This document shows, one piece after another, positions 6,391 through 13,647 of a DNA stretch of 18,281 nt. A program made the translations under genes and the position numbers. Under the pieces are notes generated by a model, which saw only the letters and a list, made by a program, of their open reading frames with translations, searched no databases and was not told the DNA's origin. This stretch comes from PALSA-1004 sp046596405 (GTDB lineage: Bacteria; Pseudomonadota; Gammaproteobacteria; Burkholderiales; SG8-41): assembly GCA_046596405.1 (NCBI GenBank), contig JBKJMN010000461.1, positions 1 through 18,281 of the forward strand. Reading direction: 5' to 3'. The stretch's first letter is position 1. Each line of letters starts with the position of its first letter.

Positions 6391-9300
6391 ATGACTGATT
6401 TAAGTGTGCCCAAAAAAAACGCGCAGCGCCGGGGCCCGGCGAAGCACAAAATCCGCTTCGTCACCGCGACAAGCCTGTTCGACGGGCACGACGCGTCGAT
6501 CAACGTCATGCGCCGCATCCTGCAGGCGAGCGGCGCCGAAGTCATTCATCTCGGGCACAACCGCGCGGTCGAGGAAATCGTCACCGCCGCGCTCGACGAG
6601 GACGTGCAGGGAATCGCGGTCAGCTCGTACCAGGGCGGCCACGTCGAATTCTTCAAATACATGCTCGACCTTCTGCGCGAACGCGGCGGCGCGCACATCA
6701 AGGTGTTCGGCGGAGGGGGCGGCGTGATCGTGCCGGTCGAGGCCGCGGAGTTGCACGCGTACGGCGTGACGCGCATTTACACGCCGGAAGACGGCGCGAA
6801 ACTGGGTTTGCAGGGCATGATCGACGACATGCTCGCGGCGTGCGATTTCGATCCTTCCGCGTTCGAACCGCTGGATCTTGATGCGGTCGCCCGCGGCGAC
6901 CGCCGCGCGCTTGCGCGCCTGATAACCGCGCTCGAAAATGCGACGGTGGACGAACCACTGCGCCGTCAGCTCGCGGCGCGCTCGCGCGTCATCGCCAACG
7001 TACCGGTGCTCGGCATTACCGGCACCGGCGGCTCGGGCAAGTCGTCGCTCACGGATGAACTCGTCAGGCGGCTGCGGATAGACCAGGGCGACCGCCTCAG
7101 GATCGCGCTGATCGCCGTCGATCCGTCGCGCCGCAAAAGCGGCGGCGCGCTGCTCGGCGACCGCATCCGCATGAATGCGATCGACAGCCCCGCCATATAT
7201 ATGCGCTCGCTCGCGACCCGCGCCGCTGGCAGCGAAATCGCCGCCAGCGTGCCGGACACCATCGCGGCCTGCAAGCTCGCGGGTTTCGAGCTCGTCATCG
7301 TCGAGACGTCGGGCATAGGCCAGGGCGACGCGGGCATCGTGCCGCTCGTCGATTTGTCGCTGTACGTGATGACGCCCGAATACGGCGCGGCAAGCCAGCT
7401 CGAAAAAATCGACATGCTCGATTTCGCCGATTTCGTCGCGATCAACAAGTTCGATCGCAAAGGCGGCGAGGACGCGCAGCGCGACGTGGCAAAGCAGGTG
7501 CAGCGCAACCGCGGGGCGTTCGGCAAATCGCCCGCCGCGATGCCGGTCTTCGGCACGATCGCCGCGCGCTTCAACGACGATGGTGTGACCGCGCTTTTCC
7601 AGGCGCTGAAACCGAGCCTCGCCGAAGCGGGGCTCAAGCTCGAGCCCGGGAGCCTCGCGCCGGTCGCCGTCCGCGCATCGACGGGCAATATTTCGATCGT
7701 GCCGTCGTCGCGGTCGCGCTATCTCGCGGAAATCGCGACCACCGTGCGCACCTATCACGAGCGGGCGCGCGAGCAGGTGCGCATCGCGCGCGAGCGCGAG
7801 CAGCTGATGGAGGCGCGGCGCATGCTGAAGGCCGCCGGCAAGCCCGCCGCCGATCTCGACCCGTTAATCGGCGCGCGCGAGCAGGCGCTCGACGCGCGCA
7901 ACGCGCATTTGCTCGCGACGTGGCCGCAGGTGCAGGCCGCGTATACGGGTGACGAGCACGTCGCGATCGTGCGCGACCGCGAAATCCGCACGCGGCTTAC
8001 CGTAACGAGCCTGGCGGGCACGCCGGTGCCGAAAATCGCGCTGCCGAAATTCGCCGGCCACGGCGAGCTGCTCAACTGGCTGCTGCGCGAAAACCTGCCG
8101 GGCAATTTCCCGTTCACCGGCGGAGTGTTCCCGTTCAAGCGCGAAAACGAGGATGTCACGCGCATGTTCGCGGGCGAGGGCGACGCGTATCGCACCAACC
8201 GCCGCTTCAAGATGTTGTCGGCGCACGCGGAGGCGACGCGGTTGTCGACCGCGTTCGATTCCGTCACCTTATATGGCTGCGACCCGCACGAGCGTCCCGA
8301 CATCTACGGCAAAGTCGGCAATTCGGGCGTGTCGATCGCCACGCTCGACGACATGAAAGTGCTGTACGAAGGATTCGACCTCACCGCGGCGGACACTTCG
8401 GTGTCGATGACGATCAACGGTCCCGCGCCGACGATACTCGCGATGTTTCTGAATACGGCGATCGACCAGCAGCTCACTGCGTTCGAAAACCAGCATGGCC
8501 GCGCGCCCGCCGTCACGGAAGCGGCGGCAATCCGCGCGACTACGCTGCAAACGGTGCGCGGCACCGTGCAGGCCGACATCCTCAAAGAGGACCAGGGCCA
8601 GAACACCTGCCTGTTCTCGACCGAGTTTTCGCTGAAGGTCATGGCGGATATCGCCGAATATTTCGCCCGCGAGGAAGTGCGCAATTTCTACTCGGTGTCG
8701 ATTTCCGGCTATCACATCGCCGAAGCGGGGGCTAACCCGCTGTCGCAGCTCGCGTTCACGCTCGCCAATGGTTTTACCTACGTCGAGGCGTATCGCGCGC
8801 GCGGCATGCAGATCGACGACTTTGCGCCCAACCTCTCGTTCTTTTTCTCCAACGGCATGGATCCCGAGTATTCGGTGATCGGGCGCGTTGCGCGCAGGAT
8901 CTGGGCGATCGCCATGCGCGACCTTTATGGGGCGTCCGAGCGCAGCCAAAAACTCAAGTACCACACGCAGACATCGGGGCGCTCGCTGCACGCCCAGGAA
9001 ATCGACTTCAACGATATTCGCACCACGCTGCAGGCGCTGATCGGGGTCTACGACAATTGCAACAGCCAGCACACCAACGCGTACGACGAGGCGATCACCA
9101 CGCCGTCCGAAGAGTCGGTGCGCCGCGCGATGGCGATTCAGCTCATCATCAACCGCGAATGGGGGCTCGCCAAAAATCAGAATCCGAACCAGGGCTCCTT
9201 CATCATCGAGGAGCTGACCGATCTCGTCGAAGCCGCGGTGCTCGCCGAATTCGAGCGCCTGGCTGCGCGCGGCGGCGTGCTCGGCGCGATGGAGACCGGC

Positions 9301-9657
9301 TACCAGCGCGGCCGCATCCAGGAAGAGTCGCTGCACTACGAAACCATGAAGCATGACGGCACGCTGCCGATCGTCGGCGTCAATACGTTCCGCAATCCGC
9401 AGCCCATCGACGCGGGCAACACCATCCAGCTCGCGCGCTCGACCGCGGATGAGAAGCAGGGCCAGTTAAGCCGGTTGCGCGATTTTCAGGCGCGCCATCG
9501 CGCCGCCGCGCCCACCGCCCTGAAGCGCCTGCAGGAAGTCGCGATGGCGAACGGTAACGTGTTCGCGGAACTCATGAATGCGGTGCGCACATGCTCGCTC
9601 GGCCAGATCACGCAGGCGTTGTTCGAAGTCGGCGGGCAGTATCGACGCAATATGTAG
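6391..9657 (+). CDS. icmF: Fused isobutyryl-CoA mutase (B12-binding, GTPase and mutase domains)
   Basis: A 1088-residue adenosylcobalamin enzyme that interconverts isobutyryl-CoA and n-butyryl-CoA, with its G-protein chaperone in the same chain. Domain order fits IcmF. The B12-binding domain is at about 20-150, with DGHDAS at 31-36 (His33 the likely lower cobalt ligand) and GGGGG. A MeaB-like GTPase follows at about 200-400, with Walker A GTGGSGKSS (211-219) and the guanine-specificity motif NKFD (352-355). The mutase barrel runs from about 560 to the end. Substrate-deciding residues are those of isobutyryl- not methylmalonyl-CoA mutase: Phe580 in PFTGGVF where methylmalonyl enzymes have Tyr, and Gln737 in KEDQGQNT where they have Arg. 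Related IcmFs also act slowly on isovaleryl/pivalyl-CoA. The start ATG follows the triple repeat and lacks a Shine-Dalgarno. The next gene is 74 bases downstream. Confidence 0.96.
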   Translation: MTDLSVPKKNAQRRGPAKHKIRFVTATSLFDGHDASINVMRRILQASGAEVIHLGHNRAVEEIVTAALDEDVQGIAVSSYQGGHVEFFKYMLDLLRERGGAHIKVFGGGGGVIVPVEAAELHAYGVTRIYTPEDGAKLGLQGMIDDMLAACDFDPSAFEPLDLDAVARGDRRALARLITALENATVDEPLRRQLAARSRVIANVPVLGITGTGGSGKSSLTDELVRRLRIDQGDRLRIALIAVDPSRRKSGGALLGDRIRMNAIDSPAIYMRSLATRAAGSEIAASVPDTIAACKLAGFELVIVETSGIGQGDAGIVPLVDLSLYVMTPEYGAASQLEKIDMLDFADFVAINKFDRKGGEDAQRDVAKQVQRNRGAFGKSPAAMPVFGTIAARFNDDGVTALFQALKPSLAEAGLKLEPGSLAPVAVRASTGNISIVPSSRSRYLAEIATTVRTYHERAREQVRIAREREQLMEARRMLKAAGKPAADLDPLIGAREQALDARNAHLLATWPQVQAAYTGDEHVAIVRDREIRTRLTVTSLAGTPVPKIALPKFAGHGELLNWLLRENLPGNFPFTGGVFPFKRENEDVTRMFAGEGDAYRTNRRFKMLSAHAEATRLSTAFDSVTLYGCDPHERPDIYGKVGNSGVSIATLDDMKVLYEGFDLTAADTSVSMTINGPAPTILAMFLNTAIDQQLTAFENQHGRAPAVTEAAAIRATTLQTVRGTVQADILKEDQGQNTCLFSTEFSLKVMADIAEYFAREEVRNFYSVSISGYHIAEAGANPLSQLAFTLANGFTYVEAYRARGMQIDDFAPNLSFFFSNGMDPEYSVIGRVARRIWAIAMRDLYGASERSQKLKYHTQTSGRSLHAQEIDFNDIRTTLQALIGVYDNCNSQHTNAYDEAITTPSEESVRRAMAIQLIINREWGLAKNQNPNQGSFIIEELTDLVEAAVLAEFERLAARGGVLGAMETGYQRGRIQEESLHYETMKHDGTLPIVGVNTFRNPQPIDAGNTIQLARSTADEKQGQLSRLRDFQARHRAAAPTALKRLQEVAMANGNVFAELMNAVRTCSLGQITQALFEVGGQYRRNM

Positions 9658-9680
9658 CGCGGGTTGAGCCTTGCCGCGCA

Positions 9681-9706
9681 TGAGCGAACCGCCTAAGATT
9701 CGCTCA
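9681..9706 (+). other. Stem-loop between icmF and the acyl-CoA ligase gene
   Basis: TGAGCGAA (9681-9688) and TTCGCTCA (9699-9706) form a perfect 8-pair stem around a 10-base loop, 23 bases after the icmF stop and 25 bases before the ligase ATG. There is no T-run, so a factor-independent terminator is not well supported. It may be an mRNA end-protecting or operator element. Confidence 0.4.
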
Positions 9707-9718
9707 AATAATGCACAC

Positions 9719-9725
9719 GGAGGAG
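9719..9725 (+). promoter_or_regulatory. Shine-Dalgarno that fixes the ligase start
   Basis: GGAGGAG ends six bases before the ATG at 9732. The alternative in-frame ATG at 9711 lies upstream of this element and would not be served by it, so 9732 is taken as the start. Confidence 0.75.
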
Positions 9726-9731
9726 CCGGCG

Positions 9732-11690
9732 ATGCCGGATCACGAGGCAGCACCCGATACGTTTCCGCGCCTGCTGCTCGCGAACGCCGCACGGCTGCGC
9801 GGGCGGCCGGCCATGCGCGAAAAAGACCTCGGCATCTGGCAGACGTGGACCTGGGACGAAGTCGCGTCCGAGGTCAGGACGCTCGCGTGCGGACTCGCGG
9901 CGCTCGGCTTCCGGCGCGGGGACACGCTCGCGATCATCGGCGACAACCGGCCGCGCCTCTACTGGGCGATGGCCGCGGCGCAGGCGCTGGGCGGCGTGCC
10001 GGTGCCGCTGTATCAGGACGCGGTCGCTAACGAGATGATCTATGTGTTCGACGACGCTGCCACGCAATTCGCGATCGTCGAAGACCAGGAGCAGGTCGAC
10101 AAGCTCCTCGAAATCCTGCCGCGCTGCCCGCAATTGAAGCACATCGTGTACGACGACCCGCGCGGCATGCGCCATTATGATCAGCCGCAACTCAAGAGCT
10201 ATGACGCGATGGCTGAACAAGGACGCGCACTTGACGCCGCGCAACCCGACTTCTATGCGCGCGAAGTGGCACAGGGAGATGCCGCCGATATTGGCATCAT
10301 GCTCTACACCTCCGGCACGACCGGCAAGCCGAAAGGCGTTTGTCAGTCGCACCACGCGTTCATCGTGTCGGCGCAGGGCGGCGTGGGCTTCGATCATCTC
10401 AACAGCGCCGACAGCATGCTCTCGTATCTGCCGATGGCATGGGTCGGCGATCACCTTTTTTCATACGCGCAGTGGCTGGTCGCGGGGTTCACGATCAACT
10501 GTCCTGAGTCGGGCGAGACGGTCATGACCGATCTCAAGGAAATCGGGCCCACATACTATTTCGCCCCGCCGCGCGTGTTCGAGAACCTGCTCACGACGGT
10601 GATGATCCGCATGGAAGACGCCAGTGCGATCAAGCGCGCGTTATTCGCTTTCTTCACCGCCGTCGCGCGGCGCTGCGGCGCCGAGGTGCTAGACGGCAGG
10701 CCCGTCGCAGCACTCGACCGGCTGCTCTACGCGATCGGTAATCTGCTGATCTACGGGCCGCTGCGCAATGTGCTCGGCATGAGCCGCATCCGCGTCGCGT
10801 ATACGGCTGGGGCGGCGATCGGGCCCGATCTCTTCCGCTTCTACCGCTCGATCGGCGTCAACCTGAAGCAATTATACGGCTCGACCGAAACCTGCGCGTA
10901 CGTGTGCCTGCAGCCGGACGGCGAAGTGAGCTTCGATACTGTCGGTAAGCCCGCGCCCGGCGTCGAAGTGCGCATTGGCGGCAACGGCGAAGTGCTGGTG
11001 CGCGGCGCGATGCTCCTGAAGGAATACTACAAGCAGCCGGCGGCGACGGCCGAGTCGATCGATGCCGACGGTTACTTTCACACCGGCGACGCCGGCTTCT
11101 TCGACGAGCGCGGCCAGCTGAAAATCATCGACCGCGCGAAAGACGTCGGCAAGCTCAACAGCGGCGCGATGTTCGCGCCGAACTACATCGAGAACAAGCT
11201 CAAGTTTTTTCCGCATATCAAGGAGGCGGTCGCGTTCGGCAACGGCCGCGATTGCGTGGGTGCATTCATCAACATCGACATGGGCTCGGTTGGCAACTGG
11301 GCCGAGCGGCGCGCGATTGCATACTCGGGCTATACCGACCTGGCGGCCAAGCCGCAGGTTTATGAATTGATCCGCGAGTGCGTCGAGCAGGTGAACGGCG
11401 AACTCGCGCGCGAGGACGCGCTCGCCGGCTCGCAGATCCAGCGCTTTCTGGTCCTGCACAAAGAGCTCGACCCTGACGACGACGAGTTGACGCGCACGCG
11501 CAAGGTGCGGCGCGGTTTTATCGCCGACAAGTACGCAACGCTGATAGCCGCTTTGTACTCGGATCAGACCGAGTGCCACGTCGAAACCCAGGTCAAATTC
11601 GAAGACGGGCGCAGCGGCATCGTGCGTGCCGATGTGCAGATCCGGCAGGCGCACACGTTCTCGCCCGCCGAGCTCAAGCGAGCGGGATAA
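9732..11690 (+). CDS. AMP-forming long-chain-type acyl-CoA ligase
   Basis: ANL-superfamily enzyme that activates a carboxylic acid with ATP to an acyl-adenylate and then to acyl-CoA. It has 652 residues, the length of the long-chain FadD15-like branch. Motifs in order are the phosphate loop YTSGTTGKPKGV (192-203), YGSTET (382-387), TGD with Asp453, then DRAKD and an ATP-binding C-terminal hinge. In place of the usual GENVAP-type segment it has LNSGAMFAPNYIENKL. The protein continues past the usual C-terminal domain with an RKVRRGF segment and a short tail. It lies 10 bases upstream of livG, so it heads the transporter operon. Ligases of this branch are often found with Liv-type transporters in betaproteobacteria. 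The substrate acid (fatty, branched or aromatic) cannot be told from sequence. Coupling of uptake to CoA activation is the natural inference. Confidence 0.92.
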   Translation: MPDHEAAPDTFPRLLLANAARLRGRPAMREKDLGIWQTWTWDEVASEVRTLACGLAALGFRRGDTLAIIGDNRPRLYWAMAAAQALGGVPVPLYQDAVANEMIYVFDDAATQFAIVEDQEQVDKLLEILPRCPQLKHIVYDDPRGMRHYDQPQLKSYDAMAEQGRALDAAQPDFYAREVAQGDAADIGIMLYTSGTTGKPKGVCQSHHAFIVSAQGGVGFDHLNSADSMLSYLPMAWVGDHLFSYAQWLVAGFTINCPESGETVMTDLKEIGPTYYFAPPRVFENLLTTVMIRMEDASAIKRALFAFFTAVARRCGAEVLDGRPVAALDRLLYAIGNLLIYGPLRNVLGMSRIRVAYTAGAAIGPDLFRFYRSIGVNLKQLYGSTETCAYVCLQPDGEVSFDTVGKPAPGVEVRIGGNGEVLVRGAMLLKEYYKQPAATAESIDADGYFHTGDAGFFDERGQLKIIDRAKDVGKLNSGAMFAPNYIENKLKFFPHIKEAVAFGNGRDCVGAFINIDMGSVGNWAERRAIAYSGYTDLAAKPQVYELIRECVEQVNGELAREDALAGSQIQRFLVLHKELDPDDDELTRTRKVRRGFIADKYATLIAALYSDQTECHVETQVKFEDGRSGIVRADVQIRQAHTFSPAELKRAG

Positions 11691-11700
11691 AGCGCACCGC

Positions 11701-12489
11701 ATGGGGCAGGCGCGCAACATCGGCGAAGTCATCCTGGCGATCGACGGAATTTCGCTCGCGTTCGGCGGCGTCAAGGCGCTGGCGGACGTGAGCTTCGACG
11801 TGCGCAGCCACGAGATCCGCGCGATCATCGGACCCAACGGCGCCGGCAAAAGCTCCATGCTGAACGTGATCAACGGCGTCTATCACCCGCAGCAGGGCAG
11901 CATCACGTTCAAAGGCGTCACGCGCAAGCAGATGCGTCCGCACGAAGCCGCGCGGCAGGGTATCGCGCGCACCTTCCAGAATATCGCGTTGTTCAAGGGC
12001 ATGACCGTGCTCGACAACATCATGACCGGGCGCAACCTCAAAATGCACGCCGGGTTTCTCGCGCAGGCGGTCTGGTTCGGCCCCGCGCGCAACGAAGAGA
12101 TCGAGCACCGGCAGGCGGTCGAGCGCATCATCGACTTTCTGCAGATCGAAGCGATCCGCAAGACGCCGGTCGGGCGGCTGCCGTACGGGATGCAAAAACG
12201 CGTCGAACTCGCGCGCGCGCTCGCCGCGGAGCCCACCATGCTCTTGCTTGACGAGCCAATGGCGGGCATGAACGTCGAGGAGAAGGAAGACATGTGCCGC
12301 TTCATCCTCGATGTGAACGACGAGTTCGGCACCACCATCGTGCTGATCGAGCACGACATGGGCGTGGTGATGGATTTGTCCGACCGCGTCGTGGTGCTCG
12401 ACTACGGGCGCAAGATCGGCGACGGCACGCCAGATGAAGTTCGCGACAATCAGGCGGTGATCGATGCCTATCTGGGGGTGCAACATTGA
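11701..12489 (+). CDS. livG: Branched-chain amino acid-type ABC transporter ATPase LivG
   Basis: Cytoplasmic ATPase of 262 residues that powers a hydrophobic amino acid-type importer together with LivF. Walker A is GPNGAGKS at 44-51, the Q-loop lies in ARTFQNIALF, and Walker B is LLLDEP at 181-186. The H-loop is His218 in LIEHDMG. The ABC signature reads LPYGMQKRVELARAL (160-174), the YGxQ variant normal for LivG rather than LSGGQ. The frame extends upstream to 11626 inside the ligase gene. The ATG at 11701 is preferred because it is the first start after the ligase stop (gap 10 bases) and gives the usual family length. No clear Shine-Dalgarno is seen, so translation is probably coupled to the ligase. 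LivG normally pairs with LivM. Confidence 0.93.
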   Translation: MGQARNIGEVILAIDGISLAFGGVKALADVSFDVRSHEIRAIIGPNGAGKSSMLNVINGVYHPQQGSITFKGVTRKQMRPHEAARQGIARTFQNIALFKGMTVLDNIMTGRNLKMHAGFLAQAVWFGPARNEEIEHRQAVERIIDFLQIEAIRKTPVGRLPYGMQKRVELARALAAEPTMLLLDEPMAGMNVEEKEDMCRFILDVNDEFGTTIVLIEHDMGVVMDLSDRVVVLDYGRKIGDGTPDEVRDNQAVIDAYLGVQH

Positions 12490-12491
12490 AG

Positions 12492-12615
12492 GGCGTCAGG
12501 CGTGAGGCGTGAGGCGCGAGGCGTGAGGAGGAGATCCTTAAAACCACGCTCCCTCCCCCGTTACCGGGGCAGGGCTGGGGAGGGGGCTCACGCCTCACGC
12601 CTCACGCCTCACCTC
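12492..12615 (+). repeat. Iterated-unit inverted repeat filling the livG-livH junction
   Basis: The 5' arm is five 7-base units, GGCGTCA, GGCGTGA twice, GGCGCGA and GGCGTGA (12492-12526). The 3' arm is three exact TCACGCC units plus one altered unit TCACCTC (12588-12615). 12499-12527 pairs with 12587-12615 with one internal mismatch and a frayed base. The structure begins two bases after the livG stop and ends 16 bases before the livH ATG. The loop carries a second palindrome, annotated separately. It looks like a long RNA hairpin or cruciform-capable DNA rather than a CRISPR or transposon end. Confidence 0.9.
12551..12584 (+). repeat. Nested C-rich/G-rich palindrome inside the livG-livH repeat
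   Basis: CCCTCCCC (12551-12558) pairs with GGGGAGGG (12577-12584), and an inner CCCG/CGGG pair forms around GTTAC. This resembles C-run/G-run palindromes that are dispersed in many proteobacterial genomes. Its location exactly in the loop of the larger inverted repeat suggests a repeat nested in a repeat. Dispersion cannot be tested within this window, where it occurs once. Confidence 0.6.
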
Positions 12616-12631
12616 GGCGCAGAGCGCTGAC

Positions 12632-13528
12632 ATGGGTTTTTTTCTCGAAGTTTTGCTCGGCGGCCTGATGGCGGGCGTGCTGTACTCGCTCGTCGCGCTC
12701 GGCTTGGTGCTGATCTTCAAAGCGTCGGGCGTATTCAATTTCGCGCAAGGTGCGATGGTATTGTTCGCCGCGCTGTCGCTCGTGCGGCTGATGGAGAAAA
12801 TGCCGCTGCCGCTGGCGCTGCTGGTGACGTGCCTGATCATGCTGGCGCTCGCCTACGCCATCGAGCGGCTGGTGCTGCGCCCGCTCGTTAACCAGCCGGG
12901 CATCTCGCTCTTCATGGCGACGCTGGGCATCACTTTTTTCCTCGAAGGATTCGGCCAGATCCTGTGGGGCAGCGACATCTACAAGCTCGATCTGGGCATA
13001 CCCAAGCAGCCGGTCATCATCCTGGAGAACGTGTTCAAAGGGGGCATCCTGGTCGGCAGCGACGATCTGTTCGCGACGGTGGTCTCGGGTGCGCTCGTTA
13101 TCGTGCTCGCGATTTTTTTCCAGAAGACGCGCATCGGGCGCGCGCTGCGCGCGGTTGCCGACGATCACCAGGCCGCGCAGTCGATCGGCATCCCGCTCAA
13201 CCAGATCTGGCTGATCGTGTGGACCGTCGCCGGCTTAGTCGCGCTGGTCGCCGGCGTCATCTGGGGCTCGCGCCTGGGCGTGCAGTTCTCGCTGTCGCTG
13301 ATTGCGTTAAAGGCGCTGCCCGTGGTGATACTCGGCGGTTTCACCTCGGTGCCCGGGGCGATCGTTGGCGGCCTCATCATCGGCGTCGGCGAAAAATTGT
13401 CCGAGGTCTATCTCGGTCCGGTGATCGGCGGGGGCATCGAAAACTGGTTTGCGTATACGGTGGCGCTCGCGTTCCTGCTGGTGCGGCCCGAAGGCTTGTT
13501 CGGGGAGAAGATCATTGATCGAGTTTAA
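12632..13528 (+). CDS. livH: ABC transporter permease LivH
   Basis: Inner-membrane permease of 298 residues, the normal LivH length, with about eight hydrophobic helices. The N-terminus (GGLMAGVLYSLVALGLVLIF) followed by KASGVFNFAQGAMV is the family hallmark. The ALRAVADDHQAAQSIGIPLN segment (about 170-190) is the cytoplasmic coupling loop that contacts the ATPases. A GGFTSVPGAIVGG motif lies near the C-terminal end. It forms the channel with LivM. The ATG at 12632 has no Shine-Dalgarno; the 16 bases before it follow directly on the inverted repeat. The repeat separates it from livG by 142 bases, unusually long for a liv operon that is otherwise tight at the livG end. The transported solute is not specified by the permease sequence. 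Confidence 0.94.
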   Translation: MGFFLEVLLGGLMAGVLYSLVALGLVLIFKASGVFNFAQGAMVLFAALSLVRLMEKMPLPLALLVTCLIMLALAYAIERLVLRPLVNQPGISLFMATLGITFFLEGFGQILWGSDIYKLDLGIPKQPVIILENVFKGGILVGSDDLFATVVSGALVIVLAIFFQKTRIGRALRAVADDHQAAQSIGIPLNQIWLIVWTVAGLVALVAGVIWGSRLGVQFSLSLIALKALPVVILGGFTSVPGAIVGGLIIGVGEKLSEVYLGPVIGGGIENWFAYTVALAFLLVRPEGLFGEKIIDRV

Positions 13529-13532
13529 CGGC

Positions 13533-13637
13533 GTGAATGAGTGAAGGAGTGAACGAGTGAACGGGAACAAACCGGCGGAATCCGGCAGCGCGCGGCTGCT
13601 TTTGCTCATTCACTCATTCACTCGTTCACCCATTCAC
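13533..13637 (+). repeat. Iterated-unit inverted repeat filling the livH-livM junction
   Basis: The 5' arm is four 8-base units, GTGAATGA, GTGAAGGA, GTGAACGA and GTGAACGG (13533-13564). The 3' arm is TCATTCAC twice, TCGTTCAC and CCATTCAC (13606-13637). The arms pair in register over 32 positions with a few mismatches, several of which would be G-U pairs in RNA. The loop contains smaller hairpins (CCGGCGGAATCCGG and GCAG/CTGC). It starts four bases after the livH stop and ends 10 bases before the livM ATG. Confidence 0.9.
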
Positions 13638-13647
13638 GGATTCTAAA

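Noticed and set aside
6400..7758. 452-codon open frame antisense to icmF, with others at 8269-9354, 14756-15718 and 17204-18268
   Set aside because: Same pattern: Arg/Asp/His-rich shadow translations of well-supported genes, without ribosome-binding sites or recognisable domains.
6391..9657. Methylmalonyl-CoA mutase
   Set aside because: The fused GTPase arrangement with B12 domain first, and Phe580/Gln737 at the substrate-deciding positions, fit isobutyryl-CoA mutase instead.
11626..11700. Upstream start of livG inside the ligase gene
   Set aside because: It would add 25 residues of arginine- and serine-rich shadow sequence from the ligase coding frame. The ATG at 11701 gives the family length.
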